59,929 nucleotides of DNA from SIG714 sp964638675 (GTDB taxonomy: Bacteria; Bacillota; Clostridia; Oscillospirales; CAG-272): positions 1-59,929 of the forward strand of contig CAZXAU010000014.1 of the NCBI GenBank assembly GCA_964638675.1, written 5' to 3'. Positions 53,557-59,929 of the stretch are shown piece by piece. The first letter of the stretch is position 1. The number at the start of each line of letters is the position of its first letter. The notes under the pieces were generated by a model. The model was not told the origin of the DNA. It saw nothing but the letters and a program-made list of their open reading frames with translations, and did not search any database. The position numbers and the translations under genes are program-made.

Positions 53557-54195
53557 ATGAAAATAAACAGTATTAAATGGATAGTTGCGATCCTCCTTGT
53601 TATTGCCGGTATTGCTTCGATCGTTTATGTATATTCTTCAATTTATTCCCCTACGGTAGAGGAAAACGAGAAGCTCGAAAAGGACATAAAGCTTTCGGAG
53701 CAGGCATATGCAAAGTTATCTTATTATCATGTAAATGAAGATATTTTCAAGAAAGAAACCGAGGACATGAAGAAAGATGTTGAACAGATCCTTTCGGTCT
53801 TTCCGGTTGAGATCAAAGTCGAAGATGAACTGATCTATGCCAACTATCTTGAACAAGAGCTCGGATATCATATTTCCTCACTCAGTGTTGGAGCCGACTA
53901 TTCGCTTTACACAATGTCGAGCGGGCACACACTGTGTGCTCAATATGTGACTGTGCCTTATGAAACCGATTATGAAGGCCTCAAAGAGCTCATCAACTTT
54001 TTTAATGAAGACAACAAGACCGGATCACAGTACCCTGCGTCAATCGTGACAATAAGTGTTTCAATCAGCAACGGCAGGATATCGGGAAGTATGGTTTTAC
54101 GCAGATACTATGTTATCGGACAGAATGCCGATTATCTTCCTCCTGTAATTCCGGACGGAATGTTTGATATAGGTGTTGATAACATTTTCGGCTGA
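53557..54195 (+). CDS. pilO: PilO-like pilus alignment protein
   Basis: 212 residues: one membrane helix (IVAILLVIAGIASIVYVYSS, about 9-28), a coiled coil (about 35-80) and a ferredoxin-like periplasm-side domain. It matches PilO in size, order and position after PilM-PilN. Sequence similarity is weak, as is usual for PilO. Confidence 0.75.
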   Translation: MKINSIKWIVAILLVIAGIASIVYVYSSIYSPTVEENEKLEKDIKLSEQAYAKLSYYHVNEDIFKKETEDMKKDVEQILSVFPVEIKVEDELIYANYLEQELGYHISSLSVGADYSLYTMSSGHTLCAQYVTVPYETDYEGLKELINFFNEDNKTGSQYPASIVTISVSISNGRISGSMVLRRYYVIGQNADYLPPVIPDGMFDIGVDNIFG

Positions 54196-54348
54196 ATCAA
54201 TAATAAGACATAGTTAAGAATGAAAAAACTCTTCACTTTTGTCTGCATTAAATAGGCTAAAGTTTATGATTGACGGGAAATATTCCTACAGGAGTTTCTC
54301 CGTGTAATCGCCCTTACCGATAAAAAAACAAGCAAAGGAGTTCGGAAT

Positions 54349-54792
54349 ATGAAAAGCATGTCAAACGATAAAGGATTTTCGTTTATAGATGTTGTCGTTG
54401 CGGCTGTCATTCTCGCACTTGCAGTCTTGCCGGTGTGTTCCGGATTTCTTTCGGTTGCACAGTCGGATGCACAATTAAGAAGAAGGGCAGCTGTCAACCG
54501 TATACTTGTCAACGAGCTTGAAAGGGTCAAGGCAACCGGAAAATTCGGAGATATCATACTTATGAGTGCGGAAGAATATGCCGATGATTCCCTGAGTGAA
54601 AAGGCGGTGTATTTATTGGTTGCAGACGAGCTTGGAGATGATACGGTGATTACTATGACTATTGAGAAAAAATGTATAAAGAGCGGCGGAGAAACCATAA
54701 CGGCATATATCGAATTCATTCTGACCTATGACGGCGGCACATCTGACGATACAGAAGATGATATTTCGCTGAAAGGGGTGTATGTCCCGTGA
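54349..54792 (+). CDS. PilV-like minor prepilin with Asp at +5
   Basis: 147 residues. The class III signal MSNDKGFSFIDVVVAAVILA has the cleavage Gly9 followed by Phe, but the +5 residue is Asp14 where nearly all pilins have Glu. The 20-residue hydrophobic helix follows. The ATG at 54349 has AAAGGAG upstream. It overlaps the next gene by four bases. Confidence 0.75.
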   Translation: MKSMSNDKGFSFIDVVVAAVILALAVLPVCSGFLSVAQSDAQLRRRAAVNRILVNELERVKATGKFGDIILMSAEEYADDSLSEKAVYLLVADELGDDTVITMTIEKKCIKSGGETITAYIEFILTYDGGTSDDTEDDISLKGVYVP

Positions 54793-55415
54793 AAAATTCA
54801 AAGAGATATTTATCGGATAAAGGCTCGGGAATGTATTACGTAATGGTGATACTGATGGTTATTTCGCTCTTGTTCAGCGGAGTAGCTTATCTGTCTCTCA
54901 ATACGGCGGTCATGACAGGCAACAGTATTGTTGAAAGTTCCGATTATATTGAATGCGATTCAGCTTTGAATAAAGTCCTCGGAACACTCAGGGCGTATTT
55001 TGTTGATGATGATATTTCATCACTGTCCGGCACAGAGCAGAAAAACTACTTGTTTTCGATAAAGGGATTAGCTGATGAGTACTATTATCCTCTTTCTGGA
55101 ACAGAGTACCATATCGAAGCGATTCTTGAACAGCCCGAATCACCTGATGGCGAACAAGTATTCATCAAGGGCAACCTTATGGATAACAATGTACCCGGAT
55201 TTGAGGCGATCTATGAGCTTGAGAACGGACGATCGGGAAGAATTGTTATAAAAGATGTGACAGCTGAAAAGGGAAGTGTTTCGGTCAGTACCGATATTGT
55301 ACTCAAGGTAGAAAACGGAAAGGTTAAAGAGATCGTTTTCGATCATTATAATGTAACAACGATATCACCCGATACAGCTTCAAACGAATCTTCTGAGGAG
55401 GATGATGAATCATGA
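54789..55415 (+). CDS. PilX/GspK-like minor pilin
   Basis: 208 residues. DKGSGMYYVMVILMVISLLF is a prepilin-like start with a hydrophobic helix but no +5 Glu, as in GspK/PilX-type tip pilins. A globular domain follows and the last 15 residues are acidic. Overlaps with both neighbours by four bases show one translational unit. Confidence 0.65.
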   Translation: MKNSKRYLSDKGSGMYYVMVILMVISLLFSGVAYLSLNTAVMTGNSIVESSDYIECDSALNKVLGTLRAYFVDDDISSLSGTEQKNYLFSIKGLADEYYYPLSGTEYHIEAILEQPESPDGEQVFIKGNLMDNNVPGFEAIYELENGRSGRIVIKDVTAEKGSVSVSTDIVLKVENGKVKEIVFDHYNVTTISPDTASNESSEEDDES

Positions 55416-55879
55416 GAGCTATTACATCAAAAAAAAGCGGTATCAAAGCCGATAACAGAGGTGCTACGCTTGTTGAGCTTATAACATCGGTTGCAATATT
55501 CGGTATTGTTGTGCTGGCATCTATAGGTCTGCTTACATTTGTTACACAGGTCAACAGCGGCGAATATTCCTTTACGATTGAAACAAGACGGATAGTGCAG
55601 ACTGAAAGGGCAATAAAAAATGCGGCGTATTCATCAGGCAAAATTTATACCGATGGTACAAAAAGCATGATTTATTTCGATCACGATTCGCAAAACGGAG
55701 AACCTGACATTATATTGGACAGCGAAAGCGGAGAAATCCGATACAAGGGGCTGACACTTATGTCAGATGTGAAGAAACTCAATGTAGATGTGGCAGAGAA
55801 TTATAAATATGCAGAGATCAGAATCGTGATGAACGATGACCGGACTTACAGTATTTTTATTACCGCCAAAAACGGATGA
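55412..55879 (+). CDS. PilW-like minor prepilin
   Basis: 155 residues. Cleavage Gly17 in NRGATLVELITSVAIFGIVV with Glu22 at +5, the canonical class III signal, and a short globular domain. Last gene of the pilus operon; a terminator follows. None of the three pilin genes looks like a major pilin (PilA/GspG), so that gene must lie elsewhere. Confidence 0.75.
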   Translation: MRAITSKKSGIKADNRGATLVELITSVAIFGIVVLASIGLLTFVTQVNSGEYSFTIETRRIVQTERAIKNAAYSSGKIYTDGTKSMIYFDHDSQNGEPDIILDSESGEIRYKGLTLMSDVKKLNVDVAENYKYAEIRIVMNDDRTYSIFITAKNG

Positions 55880-55895
55880 GATCTTTTTGTGCAAA

Positions 55896-55932
55896 CTTCC
55901 CGAGTTTTTTAAAAAACCGGGGAGTTTTTTTT
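55896..55932 (+). terminator. Terminator of the pilus operon
   Basis: CTTCCCGAGTTTTT pairs with AAAAACCGGGGAG (one bulged A), followed by eight T. Confidence 0.85.
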
Positions 55933-55964
55933 ACGCTGATTTTATTCTAAATGAAAATTTATAC

Positions 55965-55993
55965 TTGAAATTGCGAAGAAAATGTGATAAAAT
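55965..55993 (+). promoter_or_regulatory. Promoter of the first Cys-module secreted protein
   Basis: TTGAAA, 17 bases, TAAAAT, 44 bases before ATG 56038. Confidence 0.7.
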
Positions 55994-56037
55994 ATTGAAA
56001 AATGGTGCTTAGGGCATCAATAAAAACGGAGGCAGAA

Positions 56038-57342
56038 ATGAAAAATTCATCAAGAATTATTTCGGTTTTTCTCACAATCGCAATGATCGTTTCACTCGCA
56101 GCAGTGATGGTCATGTCTTCTTCTGCGGCAAGCAAAGAAGTTTCATTCGACTTTACGGCAATTGAGGATTTCAGCTCATGGGATAGTGCTTATTCCGAGC
56201 ATATTGTCAGCAATGACGAGGCAACCGTAGTATTTACAAGTGCTGACAGACAGGCTAATAACATAACTACTATGCCTGTAATCAGAAATAAGGCTACTGA
56301 TAACGCTGAAATCATTTGCACAGTAAACGAGGGAATGTTCATTACCGGCGTTGAGCTGGAATGCGTACAGTGGAACACCAAAGAACAGACGATCATTCTT
56401 AACACATCTGTTGACGGGACAAACTTTACAGAGACGGGCATTGAGTCTGCAACATTTTCTCTCTCGGCAGACAATATCGGCGAGGGAGTTACAGCTATAA
56501 AGTTTACATTTGCAAAGGCAAGAAACCAGATCGGTATCAAGTCCCTTACACTTACATGTGATGATGAATCTTCAGCCCCCACATGCGAACACACATATAC
56601 CGAGGCTGTTACCGTTCCCGCAACATGCACCGAAGCAGGCGTCAAGACTCTGACATGCTCGAAGTGCGGAACTACAACCACACAGGCTATTCCCGCTACC
56701 GGTCACAACATGGTAAACGGTGAGTGCACAGTATGCGGCATCAAGACAATTTCAAAGGTCGAAGTTTCCGAGATCAAGAATAACGCAAAATATGTTATCA
56801 CAATCGGCGGATATGCTATTACAAGCGAAGCCGGAACAAAGGGTTTCAAGGGAACTGCAACAGCAGGCACTGAAATCGTAAATTCAGACAGCTATCTCGT
56901 TCTCAGCTATGTCGAAGCAGAAAATGGACAGTTCTACCTCGTATCCGAAGACGGAAAATATCTGACATCGGGCGAAACAGGCAGCTCCACAACTCTCGAA
57001 GATACTGCAAGCGATCTTGCACTCTGGAAAATGGTTGTTGTTGACGGAACAAACATGATCTCAAGCGTTAACGCTCTGTATACCGGCGCTGACGGCAGCA
57101 CCAAAAAACAGGCACTTGAATATTATAACGGCCAGATCTATACATACGGCTACACAGAAACATACACAAATATGGGTGCATACGAAGCATGCTTCTTCGC
57201 AGTAGAAGAAGCAACTGTAGCTCCTGTTACTCCTGTTACTCCCGAACCTCCTGTAACTTCGGACGCTTCTGTATGGTTCGCTCTTGCGGCAATCGTAGCT
57301 GTATTCGGTATTGCTGTTGTAACAAAAAAGGTTCACGCATAA
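56038..57342 (+). CDS. Secreted Cys-module protein with P-x-T-S-D anchor (paralogue 1)
   Basis: 434 residues from ATG 56038 (GGAGG at the right distance). A signal peptide ends near 30 (SSSAASKEV). Domain 1 (about 30-180) is a beta-sandwich-like module shared with the next gene. Then one Cys module (CEHTYTEAV, CTEAGVKTLTCSKCGTTT, TGHNMVNGECTVCG) with pairs of Cys-x2-Cys and His, probably metal-stabilised. A beta-trefoil-like domain (about 240-395) follows. The C-terminus has PVTSDAS, one helix and a basic end, a variant of the P-x-T-G-D anchor. It has its own promoter and terminator and may be well expressed. Confidence 0.75.
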   Translation: MKNSSRIISVFLTIAMIVSLAAVMVMSSSAASKEVSFDFTAIEDFSSWDSAYSEHIVSNDEATVVFTSADRQANNITTMPVIRNKATDNAEIICTVNEGMFITGVELECVQWNTKEQTIILNTSVDGTNFTETGIESATFSLSADNIGEGVTAIKFTFAKARNQIGIKSLTLTCDDESSAPTCEHTYTEAVTVPATCTEAGVKTLTCSKCGTTTTQAIPATGHNMVNGECTVCGIKTISKVEVSEIKNNAKYVITIGGYAITSEAGTKGFKGTATAGTEIVNSDSYLVLSYVEAENGQFYLVSEDGKYLTSGETGSSTTLEDTASDLALWKMVVVDGTNMISSVNALYTGADGSTKKQALEYYNGQIYTYGYTETYTNMGAYEACFFAVEEATVAPVTPVTPEPPVTSDASVWFALAAIVAVFGIAVVTKKVHA

Positions 57343-57374
57343 TCGAATAATCTACAGGTCGTAAAGACTTGAAA

Positions 57375-57413
57375 ACAAAACAACTCCTTCATGATACGAA
57401 AGAGTTGTTTTGT
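57375..57413 (+). terminator. Terminator after paralogue 1
   Basis: ACAAAACAACTC pairs exactly with GAGTTGTTTTGT around a 15-base loop; the 3' arm is itself T-rich. Confidence 0.7.
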
Positions 57414-57501
57414 ATTAGTAAAGCTATCTTGTATAACATACAGGATATATGGTTCCATCAGAATATAAATTTGTAAAATATTATTTTGAAAGGATTATTT
57501 T

Positions 57502-59929
57502 ATGAAAAAGAATTTCAAAACCAGTCTTGCTTTGATTCTGTCATTGACAATGATCGTGGCTCTTGCGGCAGTGACGATGTTTTCGTCATCGGCAATGAGC
57601 AAAGATGTCACATTCGACTTTACTGCAATCGAAGGATTCAGCTCATGGTCATCCTCTTATATTTCACATGTCGTTGATTACGATGAAGCAACTGTAACAT
57701 TCAAAAGTGCTGACAGACAGAGCGGCACAATCACCAATATGCCTGTTACCAAGGGTCAGTCGGTTACTTGCGTGGTAAACGGCAGCAAGACCATCACAGC
57801 TGTTGAGCTTGTATGTAAGCAGTGGGGATCCAAGGCTCAGACCATAACCCTGCATACATCTACCGACGGCGTGAATTTCACGAAAACAGATATCACATCA
57901 AGCAGCTTTACTCTTTCGGCAGACGATCTCGGCGAAGGCGTTGTAGCTGTACAGTTCACATTCAGCTCAAGCTCAAACCAGGTAGGTATTCAGTCTCTGA
58001 CACTTACATATGCCGAGGATGATTCGACCGGTTCATGCACTCATGAATGGGATGAGGGTGAGACTACTATCGTAGCAACATGCGATGAAAACGGTGAAAT
58101 TATATACACATGTTCAAAATGCGGCGATACAAAAACCGTGACTGTCAAGGCACTCGGACATACATGGGATGACGGCGTTGTCACAACAGAGCCGACATGC
58201 ACAGAGAACGGCGAAACAACATTTACATGTACAGCCTGCGGCGAGACAAAGACATCTTCTATTGCAAGCACAGGTCACAGCTATGTTGACGGAGTTTGCG
58301 AAAACTGCGGCGAGGAACAGCCCGAAGTTGAAGGAACATACGCAAGCGGAGAATATTATGTAGTATTCACGCATAACGATGTAAAATACTATCTTGTTAA
58401 AGCTACAAATCAGCCGACTCTTACGACCGATAAAGAAGTTGCAACTCTTCTTACCGTTACACTTGTCGCTCCCGAGACATATGAAATTACAGACGCAGAC
58501 GGCAATTATCTGTACGCTACAAATACAAACAACGGCGTAAGATTCGGAACAACTTCGTCAAGCTGGATATACACTGAAGTTGACGGAGTAAAATACTTCC
58601 AGTACAACACAACATCCTTTACAAGATATCTGACACCTTATGTCAACAATAAAGTTCCTCAGGACATGCGTTCATATCAGATCGGAACAGCAAAGACCTG
58701 CCCTGTTGTTACTCTTGAATCTGCACAGGCAGAAGGCGACCACACACACGAATGGGACGACGGTGTTGTTACCGTAGCTCCCACATGTACAGAAAGCGGT
58801 AAGCTGGCACGCACATGTGCTTGCGGTGAAACAAAGGTAGAAATCATAGAAGCATTGGGTCATGACTTTGTAGACGGCAAATGCACACGTTGCGATGAGG
58901 TCGTTTATGACAAGGCGATCGTTACCGCATATGCTCCCGAAGAGGGAAAAGCATTTGTTCTTGCTGTTTATCAGAACAAGCTCGGAAAGGTTCTCTACCT
59001 CAACGGAAAAATGAACGGATACTATTTTGCGACTACCGAAAAACCGACAGAGGCAGTCAAGGTTTATGTTGAAACAGTTGACGGCGGATACCTTCTCTAC
59101 TTCATGAACGGCGAAACAAAGACATATCTTGATGCAGTTGTTTCGGGAACATATAAGAATACTGTATTCACAACCGAAGCTCCTTCAGCTGTTTGGATAT
59201 ACGATGAGACATTAGGAACATGGAAGACCGAACTTACAGTAAATGGAACGGCTTCATACTATTTCCTCGGAACTTATAACACATTCAATACTCTCTCTCT
59301 CAGCGCAGAAAGCTATCTTACGGCTGAAAGCATTCATGTTTCGCAGTTCCCGGCAGTTCTCGGTGTTGCTCACCGTTGCGTTCTTACAGATTCAACACCT
59401 GCTGACTGTGATGATCCCGAATATTTGGAATACACCTGCCTTGATTGCGGCGAAAGCTTCATCGAAGAAGGCGAAGCAGCAACAGGACACAATTATGTTG
59501 ACGGAGCTTGCACAGTATGCGGTGCAAAAGATCCCGAATATGTAACACCTAATTTGGGCGAATTTGTAACAGAAGACGGAAAACTTTACTACATTGTAGA
59601 CGGTGAAAAGTATGTCGGATGGTTTGACCATGACGGTATTACTTACTATGCTTCATCTATTACAAATGTTGTAATCTCCGGAAGAGATGCTATTATCGGT
59701 ATGAAACAGTATTTCTGGAATGACGAAACCGGTCTTGTACTTGCAAACGGATTCTATGAAAATGCAGGAACAAACAAATATGCTTCTCTTGATACTTCAA
59801 ACGGTAAGGCTACGATCGTTACGGTTTCCGCAAACGGCACAATATGCTTTGAAAACGGATATCTTGTATACGGTTGGAGACATGCCGACGGAAGCTCTGT
59901 AAGCGTTGTTGACGGAGTTTACGAACAGT
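57502..59929 (+). CDS. Secreted multi-Cys-module protein, 5' part (paralogue 2)
   Basis: The frame opens at ATG 57502 (AAAGGA 9 bases before) and stays open to the window end: at least 809 residues. Signal peptide MKKNFKTSLALILSLTMIVA. Domain 1 (about 35-175) is the same beta-rich module as in the gene before, with matching segments such as SFTLSADDLGEG and the start FDFTAIEGFSSW. Four Cys modules of the C-x2-C/His type are seen near 185-285, 415-475 and 625-680, separated by two larger beta-rich domains. The last visible region (GKLYYIVDGEKYVGWFDHDG) is like wall-binding repeats. Likely a cell-wall or matrix protein. Confidence 0.75.
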   Translation, partial: MKKNFKTSLALILSLTMIVALAAVTMFSSSAMSKDVTFDFTAIEGFSSWSSSYISHVVDYDEATVTFKSADRQSGTITNMPVTKGQSVTCVVNGSKTITAVELVCKQWGSKAQTITLHTSTDGVNFTKTDITSSSFTLSADDLGEGVVAVQFTFSSSSNQVGIQSLTLTYAEDDSTGSCTHEWDEGETTIVATCDENGEIIYTCSKCGDTKTVTVKALGHTWDDGVVTTEPTCTENGETTFTCTACGETKTSSIASTGHSYVDGVCENCGEEQPEVEGTYASGEYYVVFTHNDVKYYLVKATNQPTLTTDKEVATLLTVTLVAPETYEITDADGNYLYATNTNNGVRFGTTSSSWIYTEVDGVKYFQYNTTSFTRYLTPYVNNKVPQDMRSYQIGTAKTCPVVTLESAQAEGDHTHEWDDGVVTVAPTCTESGKLARTCACGETKVEIIEALGHDFVDGKCTRCDEVVYDKAIVTAYAPEEGKAFVLAVYQNKLGKVLYLNGKMNGYYFATTEKPTEAVKVYVETVDGGYLLYFMNGETKTYLDAVVSGTYKNTVFTTEAPSAVWIYDETLGTWKTELTVNGTASYYFLGTYNTFNTLSLSAESYLTAESIHVSQFPAVLGVAHRCVLTDSTPADCDDPEYLEYTCLDCGESFIEEGEAATGHNYVDGACTVCGAKDPEYVTPNLGEFVTEDGKLYYIVDGEKYVGWFDHDGITYYASSITNVVISGRDAIIGMKQYFWNDETGLVLANGFYENAGTNKYASLDTSNGKATIVTVSANGTICFENGYLVYGWRHADGSSVSVVDGVYEQ

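Overview
The window looks like a chromosomal segment of an anaerobic, endospore-lineage Clostridia species (Bacillota, low-to-mid GC), probably a gut or rumen member. The reasons are the yabMNOPQ-divIC-type sporulation cluster, spoVG, the Clostridia-type order relA-dtd-hemZ, consensus sigma-A promoters, strong AGGAGG-type ribosome sites, and large secreted proteins ending in a Pro-x-Thr-x-Asp plus membrane-helix tail. No tRNA, rRNA, CRISPR array, transposase or phage gene was seen.

Layout. 1-4.5 kb: the 3' part of a large surface protein with lectin-like repeats and a C39-like cysteine peptidase domain, then two paralogous surface proteins with near-identical C-terminal anchors. 4.8-7.1 kb: cdaA-cdaR (cyclic di-AMP synthesis). 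7.2-25.9 kb: a long plus-strand run with an FAD dehydrogenase, recJ, a serine hydrolase, relA, dtd, hemZ, a nucleoside kinase, a SpoVB-like flippase, mazG, rqcP, yabP, yabQ, divIC, an RluA-type pseudouridine synthase, a DUF3810 zincin, ispH and a lipoprotein. 26.1-30.3 kb (minus): proS, tcdA, secG, glyA. 30.6-31.8 kb: yihY-like (+) and spoVG (-). 32.1-39.8 kb: murC, rlmB, a degenerate P-type-ATPase-like protein, a B12/radical-SAM protein with its DUF2344 partner, and an MTA/SAH nucleosidase. 40.0-44.2 kb: VTC polyphosphate polymerase, DUF4956, an LRR lipoprotein and a DUF5077/DUF3472 protein. 44.4-45.5 kb (minus): three small unrecognised genes. 46.4-55.9 kb: a type IV pilus operon (pilB, pilT, pilC, pilD, a pilM-pilN fusion, pilO, three pilin-like genes). 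56.0 kb to the end: two paralogous secreted proteins with Cys-x2-Cys modules; the second runs off the window.

The most distinctive non-coding signal is a 121-124 bp interspersed element made of four consecutive hairpins. It occurs three times (7153, 17935, 40754), always in the direction of transcription and always between genes. In two copies its last hairpin is flanked by a Shine-Dalgarno-like sequence on the left and the likely ATG start codon of the next gene on the right, so the element appears to supply the translation start of an FAD dehydrogenase and of a SpoVB-like flippase. In the third copy the first hairpin contains the stop codon of the upstream gene.

Functional themes are cell-envelope growth and sporulation (cdaAR, murC, flippase, yabP/Q, divIC, spoVG), stringent response and translation quality (relA, dtd, rqcP, tcdA, rlmB, proS), and surface display and motility (type IV pili, secreted repeat proteins).
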